From the NCBI RefSeq assembly GCF_013297935.1, contig NZ_JAAFIX010000002.1:1-64000 (forward strand): 64,000 nucleotides of DNA, in the 5' to 3' direction. Positions 29,272-40,287 of this stretch are shown here, one piece after another. Position 1 is the stretch's first letter; each line of letters begins with the position of its first letter. The notes beneath the pieces are model-generated. The model saw nothing but the letters and a program-made list of their open reading frames with translations, ran no database searches and was not told the DNA's origin. Position numbers and translations under genes: made by a program. Origin of the DNA: Rhodoferax sp. Lineage in GTDB: Bacteria; Pseudomonadota; Gammaproteobacteria; Burkholderiales; Burkholderiaceae_C.

Positions 29272-32200
29272 ATGAAAAAATCATTTTTTTTCCAAGCAAT
29301 AAATATACTTGCCTCAGGCCTCGTATTTTTTTCTCATTCTGGAGCCGGCGCAGTCACCATTCCGAACACGCCATTACTCACCCAGGTTACAGCAAAACCT
29401 ATGGTTATGCTGATCGCAGGCAAAGATCACAAGCTATTTTATGAGTCCTATAACGACACAGCGGATATAGATGGAGATGGCGCTATTGATATTCGCTTCA
29501 AGCCAAGCATCACCTACTATGGCCTATTTGATTCTGGTTTGTGCTACACCCACAACATAAAATCAGATAGCACAGGGCTATTCACCCCCTCCGTAAAATC
29601 AACTAGTGGAAAATGCTCAAGCAAGTGGTCCGGTAATTGGCTCAACTACCAAACTACCGCTCGTATAGATGCGCTACGAAAAGTACTATATGGGGGCTAT
29701 CGTGAGACCGATACCAAGACTACAACCATTCTACGGAGATCCTATATACCCCAAGATGCTCACTCATGGGCCAAAGAGTACACCAGCGTTTCCGTAGATG
29801 GGTACGATATCAGCGACTATACCCCCCTAGCTCTGCCAGCTAATGGAAAGCGCCACCTCTTTGGAAATTTAACTCAAAATGCTGGTAAGAGCTGCAAAAC
29901 ACTTGAGGATTGCAGCAACTTGCCTCCGCACTTATCGGTCGTAACGAATACGGCAAAGCGAGTTTGGGAATGGGCATCAAAAGAGCGCCCTGTGCTAGAC
30001 AATTCACATGGTGGCACTCGTACCGACTATACGATTCGCGTAGAGGTGTGCACCACCTCATTTCACGATGGATGCAAGCAATATGGAAGTATCTACAAGC
30101 CAACTGGCTTGCTGCATGACTATGGCGAAAATGATGCTATGTTGTTTGGCCTTCTTACAGGGAGTTATGACTTAAATCTGTCCGGGGGCTTATTGCGCAA
30201 GGTAGTCTCTAAATTTTCGAGCGAAATTGATACAAATACGGGAATATTTGCATCATCAGCCCCCATTGTTGACACGTTCAACAAGCTGCGAATTCGAGAC
30301 TTCAACAACAATAGAACAGATAATGCTTATGCCGGAGGATGGCAATCTGACTCCACAATGACAGAGACTACTTTCCCCGACTGGGGAAATCCGATTGCCG
30401 AAATGATGTACGAGGGCATGCGCTATTTCGTAGGTAAAAAGGGGGCCACCCCTGCTTATGAAAGCAAAACTAGCACGATTGATACCGCTATGGGACTCAG
30501 CCGAGCAACTTGGGATGACCCATATTCGTCAGACAGTTCCGCAAATGCGCCTTGGTGTGCAAAGGCTAATTTTTTGACTATTTCTGACATCAACCCTTCT
30601 TACGATTCAGATCAACTGCCTGGAAGTTACTTTAAAACAAAAGATAATAAGTATTTTACTGGCGATGTGTCCGGGCTAAATGTCTCCACTGAATCTGAGA
30701 CTATTACGAATAATGAAACATCCGTGACAGGAATGCATTTCATTGGGGAGTCCAATGGGGTTTCTGACTCTGCACCGTCTGCCAAGAATATTGTTTCTTT
30801 AAAAAGCATTCGTGGTCTTGCCCCAGAGGAACCAACAAAACAAGGTAGCTATTATTCTGCCGCTATTGCAAGCTTTGCGAAAAGAAACGACTTGCGATCA
30901 GACAAAACTGGCACCCAATCCATTGACACCTTTAGCGTTGCCCTTGCTTCACCACTACCGCGCATCGAAATACCAGCTGGGACAGATAAGAGCTTCACCC
31001 TAGTACCTTTTGCCAAGTCGATGTCGAATAGTGGAACAAAGGGTAAATTTCAACCGACAAACCAGATCGTTGATTTTTATGTAATGAGTATTGCAAACTC
31101 TGGCACAGCAGATAAAAATAACAGCGTGAATGGCGGTCGCTATTATGCAAAGTTTCAGATTAATTTTGAAGATGTGGAGCAAGGCGCAGACCATGACATG
31201 GATGCAATTGCGGAGTACGAGATTTTCTTAAACGCAAACAACACGTTAACCGTGAACGTCAAACCAACTTATCAAGCAGGTGGTGCATATCAGAATATGG
31301 GGTATATCCTCTCAGGATCAACCAAAGACGGTGTTTATCTGGTGGTACAAGACGAAACAAAAGATATAGGCTACTTTTTAAATGTACCCAAAGATAAGGA
31401 CCCAGGCTTTTGCGACGCATCTCCTCAAGATGCGACATGCAAACAATTGCCAACCATCGGCAGCACCGGTGATACTCGCACGTTCACTGCGAGCAGCAAC
31501 CCAGCTGCAACCCTCTTAAAAGACCCCTTATGGTATGCAGCAAAATGGGGTGGATTCAATGATAAAAATGGAAACAACAAACCAGATTTAATCACCGAAT
31601 GGGATTCGGATGGAGACGGAAAGCCAGACACCTACTTTCTAGTCCAAAATCCACTGGAGTTAAAGGAGACAATTAAAAAAGCTTTTGACTCTATTTTCAA
31701 AGCCAACTCCAGCGCGAGCAACGTCATTGCCAACAGCTCTAGCCTGAGCACGAGTGCACGCGTCTTCCAAGCAAGATTTGATGCCAATTATTGGTCTGGG
31801 GATTTACTTGCTTTCCCAATATCTTCCTCTGGCGTTAGTGCCAATACGGAATGGGAAGCCTCCACCAAAATACCTGAGGCCACCTTGCGCAATATATTTG
31901 TGCGTGCTGCAGCGCCCAACACATATGGCACCGGCAACGCAGAGATATTTAAATGGGTGAGCGGCACAAGCACCTTGAATACCAACTTAGGAACAGACCG
32001 CACATTGATTGACTATTTCCGTGGCGTGCGCACGAGCGAAGTTAAGAACGGCGGCACACTTCGCGACCGTACAACTCATGTACTGGGAGACATTATTCAT
32101 TCATCGCCCATTTACTCAAAAGATACTAACACTATTTTTGTGGGCGCAAATGATGGTATGCTGCACGCTTTTAATGCTCAGGATGGCACTGAACACTTTG

Positions 32201-33576
32201 CGCACATACCGCAAAGCTCGCTGGTTAAACTGAAGGCACTTAGTACCACTGCATATAGTCACGACTACTACGTGGATGGTGAAATAGAACTTACATCACG
32301 CGGCGCGGATACCGGATCCAGGAACTATCTTTTTGCAACTCTTGGCAGAGGTGGAAAGGGTTTGTTTGCTTTGGATGTTACGAGTACTACCAGCTTTGAC
32401 AGAACCAAGCACTTATGGGAATACACGCCTGCAGCAAGTACTACCGCTAGTGCAGACAATGATCTCGGCTTTCTTCTTGGTCGACCTTCATTCGTAAAGC
32501 TGAACAATGGTAAGTCTGCAGTTATTCTTGGTAACGGGTATAACAGTACGAATGGTGTTGCCGTTCTCTATATTTTCATACTCAATACAGACGGAAGCAT
32601 CAGTTCCATAAAAAAAATCTCTACTCTTGCCGCTAGTGATAATGGCTTGAGCACTCCCGGTACAGTGGACACTACAGGCGACGGCGTTGTTGACTTCATC
32701 TATGCCGGCGATCTGAAGGGTAATGTTTGGAAGTTCGACGTCAGTTCTTCCGACGACACACGCTGGGGACTGGCAAATAGTGGCTCACCATTTTTTGTCG
32801 CGATGAACTCGTCCGGGCAACGGCAGCCCATTACCTCCCGGATAACTTCTGCTGTGAATGATATTGCTGCTGATTCAAACTTCGGCAAGCGCTTTGTCTT
32901 TTTTGCTACGGGGTCTTACTTTGCCTCAACCGATCCTGCGGATACCAACACACAGTCGTGGTACGGCTTAATTGACCAAGGATCTGTGATTGGCGACCGA
33001 AGTAACCTCAAAGAACGCACGGTGAGCTCTGCGAGTACTTTTGGCGGTTATTCTGTGCGTGTTTTCTCGGCCGCTACCGCTGGTGATACCAAGAACAAAG
33101 ATGGCTGGTTTATAGATATGACGTCCTCGGTTGGGGAGCGATTCATTACCGAGTCTGTGGTCTATAAACTTGCGTTACCCACATTAGTAGCCAGTTCGCT
33201 CATTCCTATCACGAACGATGCCTGCGTAGCAGGGGGCAAAGGATATCTTAATTTTATTTCTCCCTACACAGGCGGAGCCCTCACCATCGGCATCGTGGAC
33301 GTGGATCGAAATGGGAGTTTTACCAATGATAAAGTAGGGACCACTTTCATTGGTTCGGTTGACTTAGGCATTGGTATCGTGAGTCAAGGAACAAAGATTG
33401 GAAATCAAATTGCTGTAGGCGGCTCTAGTGGCAGCGATGGCGCTAGTGGGTCTGGCGGTTCTGGCGGTTCTGGCGGTTCTGGCGGTTCCAAAAAACGAGT
33501 GGATAGCCTAACCCTGAACTCAGGCGTTACTCCGGTGAGGGGACGTATCTCTTGGCGCGAAATCATCAAGGACTGA
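29272..33576 (+). CDS. pilY1: PilY1/PilC pilus tip adhesin and retraction regulator
   Basis: Signal peptide ([19 protein letters not shown]), then a long N-terminal region with [23 protein letters not shown], and a C-terminal seven-bladed beta-propeller beginning [14 protein letters not shown]...[16 protein letters not shown]. Two EF-like calcium loops are visible: [11 protein letters not shown] and [11 protein letters not shown]. No von Willebrand A domain is evident in the first 300 residues. A Gly-Gly-Ser tandem tract (about residues 1384-1408) separates the propeller from a short C-terminal tail. 1434 aa. Strong SD (AAGGAG) before ATG 29272. Confidence 0.94.
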   Translation: MKKSFFFQAINILASGLVFFSHSGAGAVTIPNTPLLTQVTAKPMVMLIAGKDHKLFYESYNDTADIDGDGAIDIRFKPSITYYGLFDSGLCYTHNIKSDSTGLFTPSVKSTSGKCSSKWSGNWLNYQTTARIDALRKVLYGGYRETDTKTTTILRRSYIPQDAHSWAKEYTSVSVDGYDISDYTPLALPANGKRHLFGNLTQNAGKSCKTLEDCSNLPPHLSVVTNTAKRVWEWASKERPVLDNSHGGTRTDYTIRVEVCTTSFHDGCKQYGSIYKPTGLLHDYGENDAMLFGLLTGSYDLNLSGGLLRKVVSKFSSEIDTNTGIFASSAPIVDTFNKLRIRDFNNNRTDNAYAGGWQSDSTMTETTFPDWGNPIAEMMYEGMRYFVGKKGATPAYESKTSTIDTAMGLSRATWDDPYSSDSSANAPWCAKANFLTISDINPSYDSDQLPGSYFKTKDNKYFTGDVSGLNVSTESETITNNETSVTGMHFIGESNGVSDSAPSAKNIVSLKSIRGLAPEEPTKQGSYYSAAIASFAKRNDLRSDKTGTQSIDTFSVALASPLPRIEIPAGTDKSFTLVPFAKSMSNSGTKGKFQPTNQIVDFYVMSIANSGTADKNNSVNGGRYYAKFQINFEDVEQGADHDMDAIAEYEIFLNANNTLTVNVKPTYQAGGAYQNMGYILSGSTKDGVYLVVQDETKDIGYFLNVPKDKDPGFCDASPQDATCKQLPTIGSTGDTRTFTASSNPAATLLKDPLWYAAKWGGFNDKNGNNKPDLITEWDSDGDGKPDTYFLVQNPLELKETIKKAFDSIFKANSSASNVIANSSSLSTSARVFQARFDANYWSGDLLAFPISSSGVSANTEWEASTKIPEATLRNIFVRAAAPNTYGTGNAEIFKWVSGTSTLNTNLGTDRTLIDYFRGVRTSEVKNGGTLRDRTTHVLGDIIHSSPIYSKDTNTIFVGANDGMLHAFNAQDGTEHFAHIPQSSLVKLKALSTTAYSHDYYVDGEIELTSRGADTGSRNYLFATLGRGGKGLFALDVTSTTSFDRTKHLWEYTPAASTTASADNDLGFLLGRPSFVKLNNGKSAVILGNGYNSTNGVAVLYIFILNTDGSISSIKKISTLAASDNGLSTPGTVDTTGDGVVDFIYAGDLKGNVWKFDVSSSDDTRWGLANSGSPFFVAMNSSGQRQPITSRITSAVNDIAADSNFGKRFVFFATGSYFASTDPADTNTQSWYGLIDQGSVIGDRSNLKERTVSSASTFGGYSVRVFSAATAGDTKNKDGWFIDMTSSVGERFITESVVYKLALPTLVASSLIPITNDACVAGGKGYLNFISPYTGGALTIGIVDVDRNGSFTNDKVGTTFIGSVDLGIGIVSQGTKIGNQIAVGGSSGSDGASGSGGSGGSGGSGGSKKRVDSLTLNSGVTPVRGRISWREIIKD
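33439..33489 (+). repeat. Tandem 9-bp repeat in pilY1 (TCTGGCGGT)n
   Basis: Four near-identical copies of tctggcggt encode Gly-Ser-Gly-Gly units in the linker of PilY1. The perfect nucleotide identity of neighbouring units suggests recent slippage and possible copy-number variation between strains. Confidence 0.8.
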
Positions 33577-33581
33577 TGCAC

Positions 33582-33989
33582 ATGAAAAAGCACAAAGGAT
33601 TTACCCTGATAGAGCTCATGATAGTGATAGCCATTATTGGAATACTCTCCACCATTGCATTTCCGAGTTATCAACAACACGTTATCAAAACTCGCAGGTC
33701 TCTGGCGAAGGGGTGCCTAGTGGAGTTGGGGCAATTCATGGACCGCTCCTACACCACTTCTATGAGTTATGCGGGCGTTGCGATACCAAGCACAACGTGT
33801 ACTCAGGACCTAGCATCAGACTACACGTTTGCGTTCGCTTTGAATCAACCTACCGCGAGTACCTACACTATTACTGCGACCCCGACAGGGGTGCAGACTT
33901 CAGATAGTGCATGCGGAACCTTGGGACTCACGCAGGCTGGTGTACGCTCCGTCTCGGGATCCGGTTCTGCAACTGTTTGCTGGAAGTGA
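33582..33989 (+). CDS. pilE: Type IV pilin PilE-like minor pilin
   Basis: Prepilin motif [38 protein letters not shown] with cleavage after G. Two Cys near the C-terminus ([10 protein letters not shown]...ATVCWK) form the probable D-region disulphide. 135 aa. The ATG at 33582 follows the pilY1 stop by 5 bp. Last gene of the pilus cluster; ribD follows at once. Confidence 0.92.
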   Translation: MKKHKGFTLIELMIVIAIIGILSTIAFPSYQQHVIKTRRSLAKGCLVELGQFMDRSYTTSMSYAGVAIPSTTCTQDLASDYTFAFALNQPTASTYTITATPTGVQTSDSACGTLGLTQAGVRSVSGSGSATVCWK

Positions 33990-33993
33990 TGCG

Positions 33994-35145
33994 TTGAGCA
34001 GTTCAAGCACACCGGAGGCTCTAAGGCAGTTAGGTTGTGCGATCACGCTGGCCAAATTGGGTCTGCAAATTACCAACCCGAACCCCAGCATTGGCTGCCT
34101 CTTTGCTGATGATTCAGGTGACATTGTCGGCCAAGGCCACACCCAACGCGCCGGCGGCCCGCACGCCGAAGTTATGGCCTTACGGGATGCTGCTGAAAAA
34201 GGTCACTCCGTCGTCGGCGCCACGGCCTATGTCACCTTGGAGCCCTGCTCTCACCACGGTCGCACCGGGCCGTGTTGCGACGCGCTGATCCAAGCGGGTA
34301 TTAAAAAAGTCGTGGCTACCAACCTGGACCCTAACCCACTGGTGGCGGGTAATGGCTTTGCCAAGCTGCGCGCTGCAGGTGTGGAGGTGGAGGTGCTGCC
34401 GCCTGACCACCCACTGGCGATTCAATCGCGCGAACTCAACATCGGGTTCTTTAGCCGCATGATCCGCAAGACTCCGTGGGTGCGCATGAAAGTGGCGGCC
34501 TCGTTGGATGGAACCACCGCACTCGACAACGGTGCCAGCCAGTGGATTACCGGGCCCGAGGCACGCGCGGATGGTCATGCTTGGCGCGCGCGGTCGTGCG
34601 CCATTCTCACCGGCATTGGCACCGTGCTGGCCGACCGGCCCCGCTTAGATGTGCGCCTGGTTGACACACCGCGGCAACCCCACCTGGTGGTGGTAGACAG
34701 CAAGCTGGAAACCCCGCTAGATGCTCCTTTTTTCGTAGCAGGTCGCGCAGTATTTATATACGCCGCAGCCCGAAACGACACTAAACAAGCTGCCCTGGAG
34801 GCACTGGGTGCTACCGTGATTTTGATGCCTGCGCGCAACGCAGCAGGCCAGCCCACCGGCAAAGTAGACCTGCGCGCCATGTTGGCGGACCTCGGCCGCC
34901 GCGAGATCAATGAGCTGCATGTGGAGGCTGGCTTCAAGCTCAATGGTTCGCTGGTGCGCGAGGGTCTGGTAGATGAGTTTGTGGTGTACCTCGCCCCCAA
35001 GCTATTGGGTCAGGGCGCGGGCATGTTTCACATCGGCCCCTTTACCGAGCTTCGCCAAGGAACCGCGTTGGACTTCAAATCCACCGAGATGGTGGGCCCG
35101 GACCTGCGCGTGGTCGCTCGCGTGCTGGGGCGCGACCAGTTCTAG
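33994..35145 (+). CDS. ribD: Bifunctional riboflavin biosynthesis deaminase/reductase
   Basis: Deaminates the pyrimidine produced by GTP cyclohydrolase II and reduces its ribosyl side chain. The zinc deaminase half has GGPHAEVMALRDA and LEPCSHHGRTGPCCDALI; the reductase half begins MKVAASLDGTTALDNGASQWITG. The start is uncertain: no ATG fits, and the track start lies inside pilE. TTG 33994, with GGAAG about 8 nt upstream, gives 383 aa, a normal length. Only 4 bp after pilE. Confidence 0.93.
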   Translation: MSSSSTPEALRQLGCAITLAKLGLQITNPNPSIGCLFADDSGDIVGQGHTQRAGGPHAEVMALRDAAEKGHSVVGATAYVTLEPCSHHGRTGPCCDALIQAGIKKVVATNLDPNPLVAGNGFAKLRAAGVEVEVLPPDHPLAIQSRELNIGFFSRMIRKTPWVRMKVAASLDGTTALDNGASQWITGPEARADGHAWRARSCAILTGIGTVLADRPRLDVRLVDTPRQPHLVVVDSKLETPLDAPFFVAGRAVFIYAAARNDTKQAALEALGATVILMPARNAAGQPTGKVDLRAMLADLGRREINELHVEAGFKLNGSLVREGLVDEFVVYLAPKLLGQGAGMFHIGPFTELRQGTALDFKSTEMVGPDLRVVARVLGRDQF

Positions 35146-35199
35146 GGTTTTGCGGGGGAGGCTCGTTCTGCCCTGCCCTTTCCCTGCGAAAATGCGCCC

Positions 35200-35826
35200 A
35201 TGTTTACAGGCATCATCACCGGCGTTGGCCGCATTTCCGCCGCCCAGGCTCTGGGCGAAACCACAACCCACGGCAAGCGCCTGACCATCGAGGCGCCGGT
35301 CGGCTATTTAGATGATGTGGGCTTGGGCGACAGCATTGCGCTCAATGGTGCCTGCATGACGGTCACCACCTTCAACGTGGCCACACAGCAATTCACCATC
35401 GACATTTCGGCGGAGTCCCTGGATAAGACTGCCGGGCTGGATGCCTTGGGCCCCATCAATCTTGAAAAGGCCTTGCGCGCCCATGACCGCTTGGGCGGGC
35501 ACTTGGTGTCCGGCCATGTGGATGGCATGGGGTTAGTGAGCCACTTTGCCCAAGTGGGCGAGAGCTGGGAGCTGAGGATTGTGGCGCCCAAAAGTCTGGG
35601 CAAATATCTGGCCTACAAAGGCTCTATCACCGTGAACGGTGTGAGTTTGACCGTGAACCGGATTGCCGACATTGCAGAAGGCTGCGAAGTAAGCATCAAC
35701 CTGATTCCCCACACCGTGGACAACACGGCCTTGCACACCTTGGTAGCCGGAAAAAAGGTCAACCTGGAGATTGACCTGATCGCGCGCTATGTGGAGCGCA
35801 TGATGACCGCTCCCGCGGCCACCTGA
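35200..35826 (+). CDS. ribE: Riboflavin synthase, alpha chain
   Basis: Dismutates 6,7-dimethyl-8-ribityllumazine to riboflavin. Two lumazine-binding repeats, starting [12 protein letters not shown] and again at [17 protein letters not shown], with NGACMTVT and NGVSLTVN in equivalent positions. 208 aa. It follows ribD by 54 bp and converges on rpiA. No FMN riboswitch is visible upstream. Confidence 0.96.
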   Translation: MFTGIITGVGRISAAQALGETTTHGKRLTIEAPVGYLDDVGLGDSIALNGACMTVTTFNVATQQFTIDISAESLDKTAGLDALGPINLEKALRAHDRLGGHLVSGHVDGMGLVSHFAQVGESWELRIVAPKSLGKYLAYKGSITVNGVSLTVNRIADIAEGCEVSINLIPHTVDNTALHTLVAGKKVNLEIDLIARYVERMMTAPAAT

Positions 35827-35836
35827 CACCGCTGAA

Positions 35837-36523
35837 TCAGAACTCCAGCGTTTTGACACCGCTGGCAGTGCCCAACAAGCACACTTGGGCACGCTGGTAG
35901 GCGAACACACCCACGGTAACCACACCGGGCCACTGACTCACTTCGGCCTCAAAGGCCAGCGGGTCGGTAATTTGCAGGCCGGTCACATCCACAATCCATT
36001 GGCCGTTGTCGGTCACCAGCGGCTTGCCGTCCTTCTGGCGCACCTTGCCAACGCCGCCCTTGGCGGCAAACTGGGCGATCACGCGCTGCGTTGCCATGGG
36101 AATGACCTCGACCGGCAGCGGGAACTTGCCCAGCGTTTGCACCAGCTTGGACTCATCCGCAATGCACACAAACTTGGCGCTTTGGGCGGCCACAATCTTC
36201 TCGCGGGTCAGCGCGGCACCGCCGCCTTTGACCATATTGCCGGCGCCGTCAATCTCATCTGCACCGTCGATGTAGACCGAGAGCTTGTCGACTTCGTTGC
36301 TGTCAAACACCGTAATACCCAGCGCCTGCAAGCGCTCGGTGCTGGCCACCGAGCTGGACACCGCGCCTTTGATCTGGTCTTTCATGGTGGCCAGTGCGTC
36401 AATGAACTTGTTGACGGTAGAGCCGGTGCCCACGCCCACAATCTCGCCGGGCACCACATATTGCAGGGCGGCCTGGCCGACCAGGGTTTTGAGTTCGTCT
36501 TGGCTGAGGGTGGGTGTGGTCAT
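35837..36523 (-). CDS. rpiA: Ribose-5-phosphate isomerase A
   Basis: Interconverts ribose-5-phosphate and ribulose-5-phosphate. Motifs: [45 protein letters not shown] and [11 protein letters not shown]. 228 aa from ATG 36523 ([12 protein letters not shown]). The track ORF extends upstream into pyrD territory and is not supported. Divergent from pyrD with a 45-bp spacer. Confidence 0.96.
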   Translation of the reverse strand: MTTPTLSQDELKTLVGQAALQYVVPGEIVGVGTGSTVNKFIDALATMKDQIKGAVSSSVASTERLQALGITVFDSNEVDKLSVYIDGADEIDGAGNMVKGGGAALTREKIVAAQSAKFVCIADESKLVQTLGKFPLPVEVIPMATQRVIAQFAAKGGVGKVRQKDGKPLVTDNGQWIVDVTGLQITDPLAFEAEVSQWPGVVTVGVFAYQRAQVCLLGTASGVKTLEF

Positions 36524-36568
36524 GGGGGACAATCCGAGGGTTTGAAATCTGAAAGCAGGAATTATCCG

Positions 36569-37648
36569 ATGTCTCTGGTGCCCTACGCCCTCGCCCGCCG
36601 CGTTTTGTTCAATCTGGACCCTGAAGTCGCCCACGACATCACCATGGCCGGCCTGGCTGCCAGCCAAGGCAACCCGCTCAAACTGGCCTACTGCAACAGC
36701 CGGGTGGACGACCCGGTCACCATCGCAGGCCTGAAGTTTCCCAACCGCGTAGGCATGGCCGCCGGCCTGGACAAAAACGCCCGCTGCATTGACGGCTTGG
36801 GTGCCATGGGATTTGGCTTTGTGGAGGTCGGCACCGTCACCCCCTTGGCCCAGCCCGGCAACCCTAAACCGCGCATGTTTCGCCTGCCCGACGCCAACGC
36901 CCTGATTAACCGCCTCGGGTTCAACAACCACGGGCTGGATGCCTTTCTTGCCAATGTGCAGCGCTCCGCTCTGCGCCAGAGCAAAAACCCGTCACTGCTG
37001 CTGGGCCTGAACATCGGCAAAAACGCGGCGACCCCCATCGAAAAAGCCACCGACGATTACCTGATCTGCCTGGACGGCGTGTACCCGCATGCGGACTACA
37101 TCACCGTCAACATCTCCAGCCCGAACACCAAAAACCTGCGTAGCCTGCAAAGCGATGAGGCGCTGGACGCCTTGCTGGGCGCCATTGCCGAGCGCCGTGA
37201 ACAGCTGGCGCAGAAACATGGCCAGCGCAAACCCATCTTTTTAAAAATTGCCCCTGATCTCGAAGCCGACCAGGTCGCCGTGATTGCCGCCACCCTGCAG
37301 CGCTACGGCACCGACAGTGCCGGCAAAGTGAACAACGCCTGGGGCGTGATCGGAACCAACACCACCTTGTCGCGCGAAGCCGTGAAGGGCATGCCCCACT
37401 GCGACGAGGCGGGCGGGCTATCGGGCGCGCCGGTGCTGGCCAAAAGCAATGCCGTCATTGGCCAGCTGCGCGCGGCGCTGGGGAAAGACTTTCCCATCAT
37501 CGGCGTGGGCGGCATCATGAGTGCGGCCGATGCGGTGAGCAAAATCCAAGCGGGTGCGGATGCGGTGCAGATCTACACCGGCCTGATTTATGCAGGGCCC
37601 CAGCTGGTCAAAGATGCAGCCACCGCCATCAAAAACATGAAGAATTAA
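36569..37648 (+). CDS. pyrD: Dihydroorotate dehydrogenase (quinone), class 2
   Basis: FMN- and quinone-dependent oxidation of dihydroorotate to orotate at the inner membrane. It starts [23 protein letters not shown] (membrane-associating N-terminal helices). [48 protein letters not shown] and [25 protein letters not shown] are class 2 motifs. 359 aa. The long track ORF (35885 start) is a read-through of the rpiA antisense strand; the true ATG is 36569. Confidence 0.96.
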   Translation: MSLVPYALARRVLFNLDPEVAHDITMAGLAASQGNPLKLAYCNSRVDDPVTIAGLKFPNRVGMAAGLDKNARCIDGLGAMGFGFVEVGTVTPLAQPGNPKPRMFRLPDANALINRLGFNNHGLDAFLANVQRSALRQSKNPSLLLGLNIGKNAATPIEKATDDYLICLDGVYPHADYITVNISSPNTKNLRSLQSDEALDALLGAIAERREQLAQKHGQRKPIFLKIAPDLEADQVAVIAATLQRYGTDSAGKVNNAWGVIGTNTTLSREAVKGMPHCDEAGGLSGAPVLAKSNAVIGQLRAALGKDFPIIGVGGIMSAADAVSKIQAGADAVQIYTGLIYAGPQLVKDAATAIKNMKN

Positions 37649-37697
37649 GCTCTAGCCCCCGCAGAATATGCGGGGAGCGCTATCTTTTATATAGCGG
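37649..37697. repeat. TATAGC-type palindromic repeat acting as terminator between pyrD and DUF4394 gene
   Basis: Minus-strand reading gctatataaaagatagcgctccccgc...gggggctagagc matches the interspersed repeat. CCCCGCAgaataTGCGGGG forms a 7-bp stem between two convergent genes, so it probably terminates both. Confidence 0.65.
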
Positions 37698-37698
37698 C

Positions 37699-38568
37699 TT
37701 ACGGCTCTATCGCCAGACCCAAGACCTTGGCACCATCGCCAATGGTGCCCAGGAAAGTGCCTTTGCCGGTTTGCAAATCGAGGCTGTACAAGCGGGTGGT
37801 CGCATGCGATTTCAGCCGCACTGCCGCGTAGGCCGCGCCGCTCACGTCGGCAATGTCCATGCTGGCGTCCGTCATGTCCGCCACGCCGATCGCCCCCACG
37901 CTGAACAACTGGCCGGTGTTGAACGACACCACCGGCTGCACGCCTTCGGCAGAACCCATGGTCACCAAGTAGCCGCCGTTGCGGTCGATGGCGAAGTTGG
38001 TGGTGAGTTTGTCGTCTTTCTTGTTGTAGGTGTAGGCCGCAGCCACAACCTCCGGCTTTACCCCCACGCGGCGGTCACCCGTGGCGTAAAAAGGCGCTGG
38101 ATCGGTAGCGGCGAGCGCGCCGGTGTCCGGGTGCAATCGAACGTTTTGGCCACTGCTGCTCATGACCCGGATACGGTCCGCAACCGGGTTGAAATCCACC
38201 CCCAAAGCGTCGCCCAAGAGCGAAACCGCAGGGCTGGCCCCCACCGGTTTGAGTACTCCGGTGCCGGTATCCACGGTGTAGAGCCGGCCGGACTTGGCCA
38301 AAGCAAACAGCACCCCTTTGGCAATGCGGTAGTCAATACCCACCAGAGTGTCCCCGGCAGCCAATCCACTGAGCTGCACGCGGGTGAGCACTTTGGTGGG
38401 CTGGCCCGCATTGAGCGTTAGCAGCTCCAGTTTGTCGGTCACCACCTGCAAGGTTTCTTTGCGCGCTGTGCCGGGAGCATCTTGCCCTGTGGCACAACCG
38501 GCCAACATGGCGATGGCGGCGGTCACACCGCTGAGGGCCAGAAGGCGGCGGGATTGAGAGTGGTTCAT
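37699..38568 (-). CDS. DUF4394 domain lipoprotein
   Basis: Predicted outer-membrane or periplasmic lipoprotein: signal and lipobox LLALSGVTAAIAMLAGCATG. The body is a beta-propeller-like DUF4394 domain with repeated VGIDYRIAKGVLFALAKSGRLYTVDTGTG and VDFNPVADRIRVMSSSGQNVRLHPDTGALAATD segments. Function of the family is unknown. 289 aa from ATG 38568. 19 bp after the FAD oxidoreductase gene on the same strand. Confidence 0.9.
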   Translation of the reverse strand: MNHSQSRRLLALSGVTAAIAMLAGCATGQDAPGTARKETLQVVTDKLELLTLNAGQPTKVLTRVQLSGLAAGDTLVGIDYRIAKGVLFALAKSGRLYTVDTGTGVLKPVGASPAVSLLGDALGVDFNPVADRIRVMSSSGQNVRLHPDTGALAATDPAPFYATGDRRVGVKPEVVAAAYTYNKKDDKLTTNFAIDRNGGYLVTMGSAEGVQPVVSFNTGQLFSVGAIGVADMTDASMDIADVSGAAYAAVRLKSHATTRLYSLDLQTGKGTFLGTIGDGAKVLGLAIEP

Positions 38569-38587
38569 CAGACTTTTCCTTTCAAGA

Positions 38588-39694
38588 TCACAAGTTTTCT
38601 TCGGCCAACAGAGCCACATGGTCAGCGATAGCGAGGGCACTGGTCAAGCCGGGCGACTCGATACCGAACAAGTTAATCCATCCGCGCACACCGTGCTCAG
38701 CTGCGGTTTGAATCACAAAGTCGGCCGCCGGTTCCGTGGGGCCGGATATTTTGGGTCGCATACCGGCATAGGCCGGCTGCAGCGCTCCGTCCGGCAGAGC
38801 CGGCCAATAGCGGCGAATAGCGTCATAAAACGCGTCACCGCGCGCAGGGTCAACGGCCAGGTCAGCCGCGTGCGCGACCCACTCCACGTCGGGACCGAAT
38901 CGGGCCCGCCCTCCTAGATCGAGGGTGAGGTGCACGCCCAGTCCGGCAGCCTCAGGCATCGGGTACACGAGGTGGCTGAAAGGGCTGCGCCCGGCCAAGG
39001 TGAAATAGCTGCCCTTGGCGTAGCGAGCGACCGGAATGGCCTCTGCGCGCATGCCAGCGCACTTGCGCGCCACATCGCATGCGTGCAAACCAGCCGCGTT
39101 GACCACCGTTTTGGCGTGGAGTTGCGTGCCATCATTTGCTACTAAATATATAGCGCCTTGCGCATATTCTGCTTGGGCTAATGGCGAATTTAGTGCCAAA
39201 ACACCGCCTCGGGCCTCCATGTCCCCCAAGAGCGAAACCATTAAGGCGTGGCTATCCAAAATGCCTGTGCTGGGAGACCACAGCGCCCCCACGCAGCGCA
39301 GTTCGGGCTCCATGGCAGCCACCTGCTCCGCACTCAACAAGGTCAGGTCATGCACACCATTGGCGTTGGCCTGCTCGCGCAAGTGCAGCAAAGAGGCCAT
39401 TTGCTCGATGCGTGTTGCCACGATCAGCTTGCCGCAACGCGTGAAGGGCAAGTGCCGCTCTTCGAGATAGGCATACAACTGCTGTTTACCTTGAACGCAC
39501 AGCTTGGCTTTCAAGGAGTTCGGAGGGTAGTAAATCCCCGCGTGAATCACCTCGCTGTTGCGGGCACTGGTTTCGGTTCCAAACGCTTCGCAGGCTTCCA
39601 GCACCAGCACATCGCGCCCGGCAAGCGCCAGTCGCCGGGCGACTGCCAGCCCGACCACACCCGCACCCACCACCACGCAATCGACACGCTCCAT
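38588..39694 (-). CDS. FAD-dependent oxidoreductase of the DAO / L-2-hydroxyglutarate oxidase type
   Basis: N-terminal Rossmann FAD fingerprint [23 protein letters not shown], then [29 protein letters not shown], which is characteristic of LhgO-like members, and the C-terminal [17 protein letters not shown]. 368 aa. It most likely oxidises a 2-hydroxy acid, but substrate specificity is inference. An in-frame TATAGC repeat copy encodes [19 protein letters not shown] in the middle. Confidence 0.88.
   Translation of the reverse strand: MERVDCVVVGAGVVGLAVARRLALAGRDVLVLEACEAFGTETSARNSEVIHAGIYYPPNSLKAKLCVQGKQQLYAYLEERHLPFTRCGKLIVATRIEQMASLLHLREQANANGVHDLTLLSAEQVAAMEPELRCVGALWSPSTGILDSHALMVSLLGDMEARGGVLALNSPLAQAEYAQGAIYLVANDGTQLHAKTVVNAAGLHACDVARKCAGMRAEAIPVARYAKGSYFTLAGRSPFSHLVYPMPEAAGLGVHLTLDLGGRARFGPDVEWVAHAADLAVDPARGDAFYDAIRRYWPALPDGALQPAYAGMRPKISGPTEPAADFVIQTAAEHGVRGWINLFGIESPGLTSALAIADHVALLAEENL
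39139..39190 (-). repeat. TATAGC-type repeat inside the FAD oxidoreductase gene (in frame)
   Basis: Plus strand ctactaaatatatagcgccttgcgcatattctgcttgggctaatggc. On minus it encodes [16 protein letters not shown]. Lower GC than the host gene. Confidence 0.7.
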
Positions 39695-39698
39695 CGCT

Positions 39699-40145
39699 TT
39701 AAGGGCTCACAGGTGTATTGGCCCGCGCCAGGTAGGCACTGGACTCCGGGGCGTCCATACCAAAGGTCAGTGCCACCGTCCCTTCGCCGTTCTGACCGAA
39801 GGCATAGCCTTTCACTTCATTGACCATGACAAACTGCATGCCGAACACTGCACCATCGCTGCAGCGCATGTCCATGGCGCCGGCATTCATGCGAGTGAAC
39901 CGCAAGGCGCCAGCACAGCGTGCGGGGTTTCCAGTGCCAGAAAAGTTCAAGTCGCCGGTGCGATCAGGGCGCAGCCTTACCGAGCCCTCCAGCCGTTGAC
40001 CGGACACCTGCATTTGCCCCTGCAAGGTCGAGGAGGCCAGCGTCCAGCCCACGTTTTCTACCGCCGCGCACCCTGAGAGCAACAACGCTGCGCCCAACAG
40101 CTTTACCGGGGTCCACATCGCGCTGTGTATAAAGACTGGATTCAT
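39699..40145 (-). CDS. Small predicted lipoprotein, unknown function
   Basis: 148 aa with N-terminal hydrophobic segment and lipobox ([14 protein letters not shown]). The rest is a predicted beta-rich domain ([28 protein letters not shown]) with a Cys pair (ARCAG and MRCSDG). I do not recognise a family. Four bp upstream of the FAD oxidoreductase start, so probably the first gene of that minus-strand operon. Confidence 0.75.
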   Translation of the reverse strand: MNPVFIHSAMWTPVKLLGAALLLSGCAAVENVGWTLASSTLQGQMQVSGQRLEGSVRLRPDRTGDLNFSGTGNPARCAGALRFTRMNAGAMDMRCSDGAVFGMQFVMVNEVKGYAFGQNGEGTVALTFGMDAPESSAYLARANTPVSP

Positions 40146-40287
40146 TCAACATTCCCCGGAGCTGGCGCATAAAGGGCCGATGTACTATCTTAGCGACGCG
40201 GGTCACACGTTTGCAGGAGATTAGCAGCCGACTGACAGCGCATTTCCTCTACTGCAACACGGAGGCCTTGCCTCAGGAGCGATACGT

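Noticed and set aside
35885-36568. N-terminal extension of the pyrD ORF
   Set aside because: Antisense shadow of rpiA; the class 2 PyrD N-terminus begins at 36569.
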